Source: JAIXWP01 sp046309775
GTDB taxonomy: Bacteria > Bacteroidota > Bacteroidia > Flavobacteriales_D > Sanyastnellaceae
DNA length: 7,743 nucleotides
Assembly: GCA_046309775.1 (NCBI GenBank)
Contig: JBKCOM010000145.1
Coordinates: 1-7,743, forward strand
Direction: 5' to 3'
Position numbers and translations under genes: made by a program. Shown here piece by piece: positions 1 to 7,102 of this stretch (position 1 is its first letter; every line of letters begins with the position of its first letter). Under the pieces are notes generated by a model. That model was not told where the DNA came from. It did no database searches and saw only the letters and a program-made list of their open reading frames with translations.

Positions 1-2642
1 TCCTCTGCAATGTGCGGTGCATAAGGTGAAACCAATATTGCCAATGGCTCCAATATCGAACGCTTGTTGCATTTCAAATCGGTCAATTCATTCACCGCTA
101 TCATGCATGTGCTTACAACAGTATTCCAAGAAAAACGATTCAAATCATCATTGATTTTCTTAATCGTTTTGTGTAAGACTTTCAACTCGGCCTTCGTTGC
201 CGCTTCTTCTGAAAGTGTGAATACATTCTCACCATTGTGATACAATCTCCAAAGCTTTCTCAAGAAATTATGTACACCATTGATTCCTTTGGTATCCCAC
301 GGTTTGCTCTGTTCTACTGGACCTAAGAACATTTCGTAACAGCGCAACGTATCCGCACCAAATTTATCTACCAATTCATCCGGCGTTTGTACATTGTACT
401 TCGACTTCGACATCTTCTCCACTTCACTCCCACAGATATACTTGACTTCGTTATTCAAAATAAATTCAGCATTTGCATATTCTGGCAACCATTTCTTGAA
501 TCCTTCTACATCCAATACATCATTATCTACCAGACTGATGTCGGCATATAACGCTTGTGGACCATTCAAATTCGCATAAAAGAAGTCTCCTGTTAGTAGT
601 TCACTTATAGCAGGGTGTTTGCTTTCTGAATTGAAGGTGTTTCCATTAAAAAACACATCTAGCATGTCTTTCGAGACAAACACCGGATTGCCCCCCTTTG
701 CTCCAATACGATACACAAAACTACTTCTCCCCAAGATCATTCCTTGGTTGATCATTTTTTTGAATGGTTCATCAAAAGCGATATATCCGCGATCGTGAAG
801 AATTTTTGTCCAAAAACGTGAATACAACAAGTGACCAGTGCCGTGCTCAGAGCCACCAACGTACAAATCCACCTGTCCCCAATAGTTTGATTTTTCCTTA
901 CTCACCAATTCCTTTTCATTCGCGGCATCCATATACCTTAAGAAATACCAAGAGCTCCCCGCCCACCCTGGCATAGTGTTGTATTCGGGGCGTGAGCCAT
1001 CATGGCTCCAATCCTTAGCCCGCGCCAACGGCGGCTCACCGTCCTCGGTAGGAAGATACTTATCCACCTCCGGCAATACCACCGGCAAGTGCGCATCTTC
1101 CAACACATAAGGTATTTCATTTTTGTAATAAACTGGGAATGGCTCGCCCCAGTAGCGCTGGCGACTGAATACAGCATCGCGCAAACGGTAGTTGATCTTC
1201 CCTTTTCCAAAGCCGCCTACCTCGATTTCTTCAATCACTTTCTTCATCGCATCCTTGTAGGTAAGTCCATTCAAGAAAGATGAATTCGCCAACTTCACTT
1301 CTTTCGAAGCTTCCGCCTTCTCACTAATGTCAACGCCTTCGAAAATATTCGGTATGGGTAAGTTGAATTTTTTAGCAAAATCAAAATCTCTCTGATCACC
1401 AGCAGGAACAGCCATTACAGCGCCAGTACCATAACCCGCCAACACATATTCTCCAATCCAAACGGGAATCTTATCGCCTGTAAATGGATGAATCGCATAC
1501 GCTCCAGTAAATTGTCCGGTCACATTTTTTACATCAGTCTGCCTGTCACGTTCGGTCTTGAGTTGAGCCGCTGCGATGTAGGCTTCCACTGCTTCGCGAT
1601 ATTCATCCGTAGTAATGACTTTCACCAATTCGTGTTCTGGTGCAAGCGTCAAAAATGAAACACCAAAAATGGTATCGGGACGTGTGGTGAAAACTGTAAT
1701 TTCATGATCGTGTTGATCCAACAAGAAACTCACCGAAGCGCCTTCCGAACGGCCAATCCAGTTGCGTTGCACTTCTTTGATACTGTCAGACCAATCCAAA
1801 TCGTTGAGCCCGTCCAAAAGTCGTTGTGCATAAGCGGTGATGCGCATGCTCCATTGGCGCATTTTCATTTGCACCACAGGATGTCCGCCACGCTCGCTCA
1901 CTCCGTCTTTAATTTCATCATTCGCCAAAACAGTGCCGAGCGCTGGACACCAGTTGACAACAGAATCCGCCAAATACGTAAGGCGGTATTGCATCAAAAT
2001 CAACTGCTGCAGCTCTTCGTTCATGCTCTTCCAGTCAGTAGACGAGAAATCTCCTTCCCAGTTTTTTGAAAAGAAAAATTTTGAGAGATCAATGTTCTTG
2101 TGCCAGTCCTCGTCAATCGCGGCATTCACTCCATAATTCCCATTCTCTTCAAACTTTGAAATCAACGTCTCAATGGCTTCAGCGCGGTCTGTATCCTTGT
2201 TGTACCAAGAATTATATATGAGTTTAAAAATCCATTGTGTCCATTGGTAATAAGACGGATCGCTCGTGCGTACTTCACGATCCCAATCATAACAGAAACC
2301 CATTTTGTCTAACTGCTCACGATAGCGTTCAATGTTGCGTGAAGTCGTGATCGCGGGATGTTGGCCCGTTTGAATCGCATACTGTTCTGCCGGCAAACCA
2401 AAACTATCATAGCCCATCGGGTGCAGTACATTGAACCCTTGATGACGCTTGTAACGCGCAAAAATATCACTCGCGATATAACCCAGTGGATGTCCCACGT
2501 GCAAGCCAGCTCCACTTGGATAAGGGAACATATCGAGCACATAATACTTCGGTCGATCCGAGGTTTCTGTTACTTTATAAGTATTGCGGGCTTTCCAGTT
2601 GGCGCGCCACTTGGCTTCAATCGAACGAAAATCGTATTCCAT
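1..2642 (-). CDS. leuS: Leucyl-tRNA synthetase (LeuRS), C-terminus cut by window edge
   Basis: Cytoplasmic class I aminoacyl-tRNA synthetase that charges tRNA-Leu with leucine using ATP. The reverse strand is open from ATG at 2642 to the window edge, giving 880 full codons. The HIGH-type motif is HVGH at residues 48-51, within YPSGAGLHVGHPLGY. The CP1 editing domain shows TTRPDTIFG and GTGAVMAVP followed by GDQRD at residues 415-419. The catalytic KMSKS is at residues 743-747 (402-416). The last visible residues, SPYAPHIAE, belong to the anticodon-binding helical domain, so I estimate some tens of residues are missing. Compared with E. coli LeuRS (860 aa) there is an extra stretch of roughly 50-60 residues between about 156 and 215, ahead of the NWCP motif; from memory, this is usual for Bacteroidota. 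The start is supported by the typical opening MEYDFRSIEAKW; no Shine-Dalgarno is evident. It is divergent from porZ, with no leader long enough for an elaborate riboswitch. Confidence 0.97.
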   Translation of the reverse strand, partial: MEYDFRSIEAKWRANWKARNTYKVTETSDRPKYYVLDMFPYPSGAGLHVGHPLGYIASDIFARYKRHQGFNVLHPMGYDSFGLPAEQYAIQTGQHPAITTSRNIERYREQLDKMGFCYDWDREVRTSDPSYYQWTQWIFKLIYNSWYNKDTDRAEAIETLISKFEENGNYGVNAAIDEDWHKNIDLSKFFFSKNWEGDFSSTDWKSMNEELQQLILMQYRLTYLADSVVNWCPALGTVLANDEIKDGVSERGGHPVVQMKMRQWSMRITAYAQRLLDGLNDLDWSDSIKEVQRNWIGRSEGASVSFLLDQHDHEITVFTTRPDTIFGVSFLTLAPEHELVKVITTDEYREAVEAYIAAAQLKTERDRQTDVKNVTGQFTGAYAIHPFTGDKIPVWIGEYVLAGYGTGAVMAVPAGDQRDFDFAKKFNLPIPNIFEGVDISEKAEASKEVKLANSSFLNGLTYKDAMKKVIEEIEVGGFGKGKINYRLRDAVFSRQRYWGEPFPVYYKNEIPYVLEDAHLPVVLPEVDKYLPTEDGEPPLARAKDWSHDGSRPEYNTMPGWAGSSWYFLRYMDAANEKELVSKEKSNYWGQVDLYVGGSEHGTGHLLYSRFWTKILHDRGYIAFDEPFKKMINQGMILGRSSFVYRIGAKGGNPVFVSKDMLDVFFNGNTFNSESKHPAISELLTGDFFYANLNGPQALYADISLVDNDVLDVEGFKKWLPEYANAEFILNNEVKYICGSEVEKMSKSKYNVQTPDELVDKFGADTLRCYEMFLGPVEQSKPWDTKGINGVHNFLRKLWRLYHNGENVFTLSEEAATKAELKVLHKTIKKINDDLNRFSWNTVVSTCMIAVNELTDLKCNKRSILEPLAILVSPYAPHIAE

Positions 2643-2768
2643 GGATTTTTCAAAAAATTTCTAAGGCGCGAAGATACTCGTGTTTTCATCCTATTTTTAG
2701 CGCCCAGTACACGAAAATCCCGATTTTTTCGTTGACGGCTTTGGTTTTTTAAAGAACTTGCCTCCCGT
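2643..2768. promoter_or_regulatory. Divergent leuS/porZ intergenic region
   Basis: This 126 bp AT-rich gap separates the diverging starts of leuS and porZ, so by position it must carry both promoters. I looked for the Bacteroidota sigma-A pattern (TTG, about 19 bp, then TAnnTTTG) and found only partial -7 matches. TATTTTTA at 2692-2699 on the plus strand and TATCTTCG near 2672-2679 on the minus strand both lack a well-spaced TTG. An imperfect inverted repeat lies at 2711-2732, ACGAAAATC against GATTTTTTCGT, differing in the length of the A/T run. It could be an operator or a chance AT-rich pairing. Neither start codon has a convincing Shine-Dalgarno sequence, which is normal in this phylum. 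Confidence 0.5.
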
Positions 2769-5102
2769 ATGAAATATTTCTCTACCCTGATAGGGCTTGT
2801 AATATGTTTTCTCAGCGCCGAAGGTCAAAATGACTTTGGTCTTGGCACCTGGCGCGATCATTTGTCTTTCAATAAACTCAATGACGTTTGCGAAGGTGAG
2901 AATGGATTGATTTACGCGGCCTCTGACGCCGCGATTATTGTCTTCAACAAAAACGATAATTCAATTGACCGTTTTTCAAAAATCAATCTTCTCAACGACG
3001 TCCGCATCTCCGCTCTCGAATACGACTTCACCAATCGCCAGCTCATCGTGGGATATGAAAACGGAAACGTGGACTTTATCATCAATAATAAATCCTCACG
3101 CAATCTGCCCGACATTCGCATCAGCGCGCTCATTGGCGATAAGAAAATCTATAACATTCTGCCTGCTGGAGATAAGATATATCTCGCCACGGGTTTTGGT
3201 GTGGTGGTGGTGGATCCTGTGCGATATGAAGTACGTGAAACCTACATCCTTGGTGCCAATGGAGGTCAAACTCGCGTTTCCGATGTAGCAATCAACGCAG
3301 GATATATTTATGCCGCTTTACCTGATGGAATCATAAGAGCACAACTCAATAATACTGTTCTTGCAAACTATGCAAACTGGAGCTACATCGCTCCGCCGCC
3401 CGTTCTTGGTACCGGTGTTCAGGACATCGAGTTTATCGGCGGACGGATATATGCTTCCATCAACAATACGACTTCCGATATACTATGGGTGGGCAATCTT
3501 GAAACCATCGATTGGATCAATGCGGTACAATTCGAGGGCCTCTTTTTTCCTAAAATATTCAAATCCCCACAAGGCCTCAACTTGGCAGGAAATTATACCT
3601 ACCTCGTCATCAATGAGGCGCTTCAAATCATAGTGGATAAGCCAACGCATCTCGGGAAACAAGTTTTTCCAACATGCTTTATCACTGATAGTACAGGAGA
3701 ATATTGGATTACAGATCAAAACCTCGGTCTGCTGAGAGTTAAAACCAACGGACAAGAATCTACAGTGCTTCCCAACGGGCCGCGCTTTGCAGATGGATTT
3801 AGACTCCAAGCTTTCAATGACGACCTCTACCTCGCTCATGGCGGTGTAACAGGCTTTTGGGGAAATCAATATTTCATTAGACCAATCAGCTACTTTGATA
3901 ATTCTAGATGGACGGAAATTTCTGAACCCGCTGGTATCAACTCAACACCAGAAGTTTTTGATATCATTGGAGTAGCCATCGATCCAACAGACACCAAGCA
4001 CGTCTATGTAAGTTCGTGGGAAGAAGGTCTCATCGAACTATATGACAAACAGGTGGTGAATGTTTTCAATAATACCAATAGCACGCTGCGTATTGGTCCT
4101 TTGAGCTTCACAGACGATTGGGTAGGTGTTAGTGGAATTGCCTTCGACTTCGATGGCAATTTGTGGATGAACAATGCACTCAGTCCTTTAGCGATTCATA
4201 GCAGAAATAAAGATGGACAATTCACTGGTTATAATTTCTCCCCTACTATTACCACAGAAGACCGAATTACGGAAATAGAAGTAGGCCAGTCTGGATATAT
4301 CTATTCTATCGTTCGAGGCAGAGGCGTGCTCGCCTTCAATCCAAACGGAACACTTACTACTACAAGTGATGATAATTTCAAACTGCTCACCGCAAGCGAA
4401 GGTTCAGGAAATCTCGCGAATAATGATGTGCTCTGTCTAAAAGAAGATCTCGACGGCGAGCTTTGGATTGGCACCTTGCAAGGCCTTTCAGTGCTATACA
4501 ATCAAGATGCTGTGTTCAATAGTGACTCCTACGATACCGAACCCATTCTCATCGAACAAGGAGGAAATATTCAAGAACTACTAGGTACAGAGTCTATCAC
4601 CGCTATTGAAATTGATGGAGGAAACAGAAAGTGGATTGGCACCCAAACTAGCGGAGTCTTTCTTGTCAGCGCCGACGGACAGCAGCAGATTCAGCACTTC
4701 ACAGCAGAAAACAGCCCTATTCTATCAAACAACATCATCGACATTACCATCAACCAACGAACCGGCGAAGTCTTTTTTATTACTGAATTGGGAATCATCT
4801 CCTATTTCGGAAGTGCCACCAATTTTGACAACGAAATGTCGAATATCATTGCCTATCCCAATCCCGTAAGAGAAGATTATGAAGGAGATATTGTCATTGA
4901 TGGGCTTGCATATCAAACCGTAGTAAAGATTACTGACCTTCAAGGAAATATTGTCAACGAAATCGAAAGTGAAGGCGGACGTGCCGTTTGGAATGGTAAA
5001 AACTTTAATGGCGAACGTCCAGCCACAGGAATATACCTCATCTTTTGCGCTACTAATAATGACGATGCCGAAAACGTAGCTAAAATTGCATTCATAAAAT
5101 AA
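2769..5102 (+). CDS. porZ: PorZ-like T9SS cell-surface protein (two beta-propellers plus type A sorting domain)
   Basis: 777 aa. It opens with a signal peptide (hydrophobic stretch about residues 5-16, likely cleavage near SAEG/QND), so it is exported to the periplasm. The body is a series of beta-propeller blades of the two-component-regulator-propeller type. Examples are residues about 557-577 (LKEDLDGELWIGTLQGLSVL), a second near 613-630 (GGNRKWIGT), and more diverged ones such as TGEYWITDQNLGLLRV and DGNLWMNNALSPL. The N-terminal part (WRDHLSF, IYAASDAAIIVF, LIVGYENGNVDFI) resembles the PorZ N-terminal propeller. Residues 695-777 form a type A T9SS C-terminal domain: AYPNP, then DLQGNIV, GIYLIF and a terminal KIAFIK. 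Porphyromonas gingivalis PorZ is of nearly the same length (about 776 aa) and fold; there it sits in the surface attachment complex with PorU, PorV and PorQ and supplies anionic LPS to the sortase PorU. Length, architecture and sequence flavour favour PorZ over a generic secreted propeller protein, but this is recognition by eye. Confidence 0.83.
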   Translation: MKYFSTLIGLVICFLSAEGQNDFGLGTWRDHLSFNKLNDVCEGENGLIYAASDAAIIVFNKNDNSIDRFSKINLLNDVRISALEYDFTNRQLIVGYENGNVDFIINNKSSRNLPDIRISALIGDKKIYNILPAGDKIYLATGFGVVVVDPVRYEVRETYILGANGGQTRVSDVAINAGYIYAALPDGIIRAQLNNTVLANYANWSYIAPPPVLGTGVQDIEFIGGRIYASINNTTSDILWVGNLETIDWINAVQFEGLFFPKIFKSPQGLNLAGNYTYLVINEALQIIVDKPTHLGKQVFPTCFITDSTGEYWITDQNLGLLRVKTNGQESTVLPNGPRFADGFRLQAFNDDLYLAHGGVTGFWGNQYFIRPISYFDNSRWTEISEPAGINSTPEVFDIIGVAIDPTDTKHVYVSSWEEGLIELYDKQVVNVFNNTNSTLRIGPLSFTDDWVGVSGIAFDFDGNLWMNNALSPLAIHSRNKDGQFTGYNFSPTITTEDRITEIEVGQSGYIYSIVRGRGVLAFNPNGTLTTTSDDNFKLLTASEGSGNLANNDVLCLKEDLDGELWIGTLQGLSVLYNQDAVFNSDSYDTEPILIEQGGNIQELLGTESITAIEIDGGNRKWIGTQTSGVFLVSADGQQQIQHFTAENSPILSNNIIDITINQRTGEVFFITELGIISYFGSATNFDNEMSNIIAYPNPVREDYEGDIVIDGLAYQTVVKITDLQGNIVNEIESEGGRAVWNGKNFNGERPATGIYLIFCATNNDDAENVAKIAFIK

Positions 5103-5107
5103 GCCTT

Positions 5108-6328
5108 ATGAAGTCTTATGAAGAGGTATTGGACTATTTGTACAGTGCACTCCCTATGTTTCACAGAGTCGGTCCCGCGGCTTATAAACCCGACTTATCC
5201 AACACTTTGGCCCTCTGTGAAATCATTGGCAACCCGCACAAAGGTTTAAAGACAGTACACATAGCTGGAACAAACGGAAAGGGCTCAACATCCCATCTTA
5301 TTGCCAGCTCGCTGCAGGAAGCAGGCTATAAAGTAGGACTTTGTACATCTCCCCATTTAAAGGATTTTAGAGAGAGAATAAAAATCAACGGCCGAATGAT
5401 CACTCGGGAAGCAGTGGTGGATTTTGTAGAAAAATACCGACAGCATTGGACTTCCATCGAACCCTCATTTTTCGAAATGACCATTGCACTATCATTTTGG
5501 TATTTTAAAAATGAAAATGTAGATATCGCCGTCATAGAAACTGGACTGGGTGGCCGACTTGATTCTACAAATGTCATTCAACCTGAAGTGTGCGCGATTA
5601 CCAATATCGGCTGGGATCACATGAATCTATTGGGTGATTCTTTGGAAAAAATTGCCATTGAAAAAGCTGGTATCATTAAACCAAACACGCCTGTTGTGCT
5701 TGGCGAAATGAAACCGAATGTTCGTTCGGTAATCCTGCAAAAAGCGAATGAACATTCGGTAGAGTGGATTGACGCATCACTAGAAACAGAAGAACCGCCA
5801 TCTTCAGAATTAAAAGGATATTATCAAGATCAAAATAGAAGAACCGCCTATCAGACTTTACTCACCCTGAGAAAAAAAGGCTGGAATATTGGCGATGACC
5901 ATATCTCTAATGGCTTTACAAAAGTCATTCAAAATACAGGCCTGATGGGCCGTTGGCAGGTTTTAGGACACGCACCTCTCACGGTAGCCGATGTTGGCCA
6001 CAATGTTGACGGTATTGAAATTTTGATGAAACAAGTGAATGACCAAGCATTCGAAAAGCTCCATTTCGTGATAGGCATGGTGAATGACAAAGACATTCAA
6101 TCCGTTTTAAAATTGCTTCCAAAAGACGCGCACTATTATTTTTGTAAAGCAGATATCCCGAGAGGATTAGAGGCAAGCCTGCTACAAGAGCAAGCCCTGC
6201 TACAAGGTTTAAAAGGAGACACATACCCGAGCGTTCGTTCGGCTTTTAAGACCGCAAAAGAAAAAGCCTCCGAAAAAGATATGATTCTTATCGGAGGCTC
6301 TGTATTTACTGTCGCTGAAGTCTTGTGA
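5108..6328 (+). CDS. folC: Bifunctional folylpolyglutamate synthase / dihydrofolate synthase
   Basis: 406 aa cytoplasmic Mur-ligase-family enzyme. It adds glutamate to dihydropteroate to make dihydrofolate and extends the polyglutamate tail of folates, using ATP. The N-terminal ATPase domain shows the P-loop GTNGKGS at residues 54-60, TSPHL at 80-84, the ETGLGGRLDSTN block at 144-155, and ITNIGWDHMNLLG through EKAGIIK at 164-191. The C-terminal glutamate-ligase domain shows GRWQVLG at 281-287, DVGHN at 295-299 (DxAHN in many homologues), VIGMVNDKD at 321-329 and a final LIGGSVFTVAEVL. The length is normal. The ATG at 5108 is chosen because the conserved opening (YLYSALPMFHRVG) follows directly. 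It starts 5 bp after the porZ stop, which suggests co-transcription and perhaps translational coupling. Its TGA (6326-6328) abuts the tonB stop codon on the other strand. The gene contains a strong hairpin, a small tandem duplication and, at its 3' end, a terminator for the opposing operon. Confidence 0.95.
   Translation: MKSYEEVLDYLYSALPMFHRVGPAAYKPDLSNTLALCEIIGNPHKGLKTVHIAGTNGKGSTSHLIASSLQEAGYKVGLCTSPHLKDFRERIKINGRMITREAVVDFVEKYRQHWTSIEPSFFEMTIALSFWYFKNENVDIAVIETGLGGRLDSTNVIQPEVCAITNIGWDHMNLLGDSLEKIAIEKAGIIKPNTPVVLGEMKPNVRSVILQKANEHSVEWIDASLETEEPPSSELKGYYQDQNRRTAYQTLLTLRKKGWNIGDDHISNGFTKVIQNTGLMGRWQVLGHAPLTVADVGHNVDGIEILMKQVNDQAFEKLHFVIGMVNDKDIQSVLKLLPKDAHYYFCKADIPRGLEASLLQEQALLQGLKGDTYPSVRSAFKTAKEKASEKDMILIGGSVFTVAEVL
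5713..5760 (+). repeat. Long imperfect inverted repeat (hairpin) inside folC
   Basis: The arms at 5713-5730 (ACCGAATGTTCGTTCGGT) and 5743-5760 (AGCGAATGAACATTCGGT) pair over 18 positions. There are 16 Watson-Crick pairs, one G-T wobble (5724/5749) and one G-G mismatch (5729/5744), around a 12-nt loop. It falls at FolC residues about 202-218, between the conserved EKAGIIK block and the C-terminal domain. No T-run follows on the plus strand, and only a weakly T-rich stretch follows on the minus strand, so it does not look like a classic terminator. A role is not known; it may simply be an RNA structure in the message. Confidence 0.6.
6170..6205 (+). repeat. 18-bp in-frame tandem duplication in folC
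   Basis: GAGGCAAGCCTGCTACAA (6170-6187) is followed directly by GAGCAAGCCCTGCTACAA (6188-6205). The two differ only by a one-base shift in the middle: a missing G offset by an added C. They encode EASLLQ and EQALLQ, FolC residues 355-366, in a predicted helix of the C-terminal domain. The near identity at DNA level suggests a recent slippage duplication that kept the frame. Confidence 0.55.
6256..6298 (-). terminator. Rho-independent terminator of the exbB-exbD-tonB operon, inside the folC 3' end
   Basis: Perfect 8-bp stem arms GCCTCCGA (6266-6273) and TCGGAGGC (6291-6298) enclose a 17-nt loop, which can pair further through AAGA/TCTT. Read on the minus strand, the stem is followed at once by TTTTTCTTTT (6265 down to 6256), the expected U-tract. 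It begins 30 bp past the tonB stop codon. On the plus strand the stem is followed by TCTGTATTT, a poor T-tract, so termination should mainly serve the minus-strand operon. The same bases encode FolC residues about 387-398, including part of the conserved LIGGS motif. Confidence 0.75.
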
Positions 6329-7102
6329 TTATTTCAACTTAAAGTTGATAGTGATGGTTCCTTTCTGGTTGATTGGTCCATCAGGATTCGCAGAGAACCG
6401 CGCAGAACGTGCAGCTTTCAAAGCCAATGCCTCCAACTTCGCGCGTCCCTCATTGCCTTCAGCTTTATAATCTTGAATAGTAGCACTAACCACTTTTCCT
6501 GTGCGATCGACCAATATTGAAACAATTACTGTGGCTTCAGTTTGTGGACGCTCATCAAGGGATGGAGGACTTGACATCGTCCGGCCGCTTAGTGCCCAAT
6601 TACCGCTACCGCCACCGCCACTAAAAATACCCTTACCCGAAATCGAACCATCTGGACGCCCTTCATTGCCACCAGGTTTTGTGTCACCACTGCCACCACC
6701 AGGTTTGTTATTGTTCAAAGCATCTAAGGCGCTATTAACGGTATTATTCGTTGTTTCTTTGGGCTTCGTCTCGGTTGGTTTTGTCTCCTTAGGCTTTGTC
6801 TCTTTAGGTTTAGTAGTTTCTGTTTTGGGAGCCACTACTGGTGCGTCATCTTGCGTCTCCACCTGTTCCTCTTCTACGGGTTCTTGTGGAGCGGATGCCG
6901 AAGGTGCAGGGGCACCTGGATCTTCTCCACTTCCCATATCAGAGTCGCCAAGTGCGGCCACATTGAGCGCCATGTATTGATTGCCATTGCCAGAGCCGCC
7001 GCCACAGTCTTTGAGGGCAAGCATCAAAAGAATCGCAAGCGCTGCGTGCACTGCAATACTGCCAGAGGCAGCTATGGTCTTATGTGATTTTGATTCTGTC
7101 AT
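6329..7102 (-). CDS. tonB: TonB-family energy transducer
   Basis: 257 aa inner-membrane-anchored periplasmic protein expected to carry proton-motive-force energy from ExbB/ExbD to outer-membrane receptors. A short cytoplasmic tail is followed by one membrane segment (about residues 11-30). This contains S15xxxH19, matching the SxxxH motif of E. coli TonB. Then comes a long flexible linker: Gly/Ala/Pro-rich at 34-75, acidic at 75-87 (EPVEEEQVETQDD), four basic KPKET-type repeats at 98-117, and Gly-rich patches at 134-168. The C-terminal domain (about 185-257) has the TonB/TolA-like pattern ATVIVSILVDRTGKVVSA with a final TITINFKLK. I see no YP motif of the E. coli TonB kind, so a TolA-like role with a Tol-type ExbB/ExbD pair is an alternative. 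Its ATG overlaps the exbD stop by one base (TAATG), indicating coupled translation. Its TAA abuts the folC stop. Confidence 0.82.
   Translation of the reverse strand: MTESKSHKTIAASGSIAVHAALAILLMLALKDCGGGSGNGNQYMALNVAALGDSDMGSGEDPGAPAPSASAPQEPVEEEQVETQDDAPVVAPKTETTKPKETKPKETKPTETKPKETTNNTVNSALDALNNNKPGGGSGDTKPGGNEGRPDGSISGKGIFSGGGGSGNWALSGRTMSSPPSLDERPQTEATVIVSILVDRTGKVVSATIQDYKAEGNEGRAKLEALALKAARSARFSANPDGPINQKGTITINFKLK
6752..6811 (-). repeat. Four 15-bp tandem repeats encoding KPKET in the tonB linker
   Basis: TonB residues 98-117 are four tandem copies of KPKET, the third being KPTET. They are encoded by diverged 15-bp units whose synonymous changes differ from copy to copy. Such Lys/Pro-rich repeats typically form an extended periplasm-spanning stalk. 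The drift at DNA level suggests old repeats kept for protein reasons rather than a recent expansion. Confidence 0.75.

Noticed and set aside
1704..2136. Two overlapping plus-strand open frames (121 and 99 codons) opposite leuS
   Set aside because: They lie fully inside strongly conserved leuS coding sequence and their translations show no family features.
2643..2768. A defined Bacteroidota promoter (TTG, spacer, TAnnTTTG) for leuS or porZ
   Set aside because: Only partial -7-like boxes were found, without a TTG at the right distance, so no exact promoter is claimed.
3483..3869. 128-codon minus-strand open frame inside porZ
   Set aside because: Antisense shadow of a continuous 777-codon gene with good propeller and CTD features. 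No supporting motif.
2769..5102. The 777-aa gene as a hybrid two-component sensor, given its regulator-propeller blades
   Set aside because: There is no histidine kinase, receiver or DNA-binding domain and no internal membrane helix. The C-terminus is a T9SS sorting domain instead.
6501..6980. 159-codon plus-strand open frame opposite tonB, rich in Leu, Pro, Ser and Val
   Set aside because: It mirrors the low-complexity Gly/Pro/Lys/Thr linker of tonB read on the other strand. It has no recognisable domain and no fitting start context.
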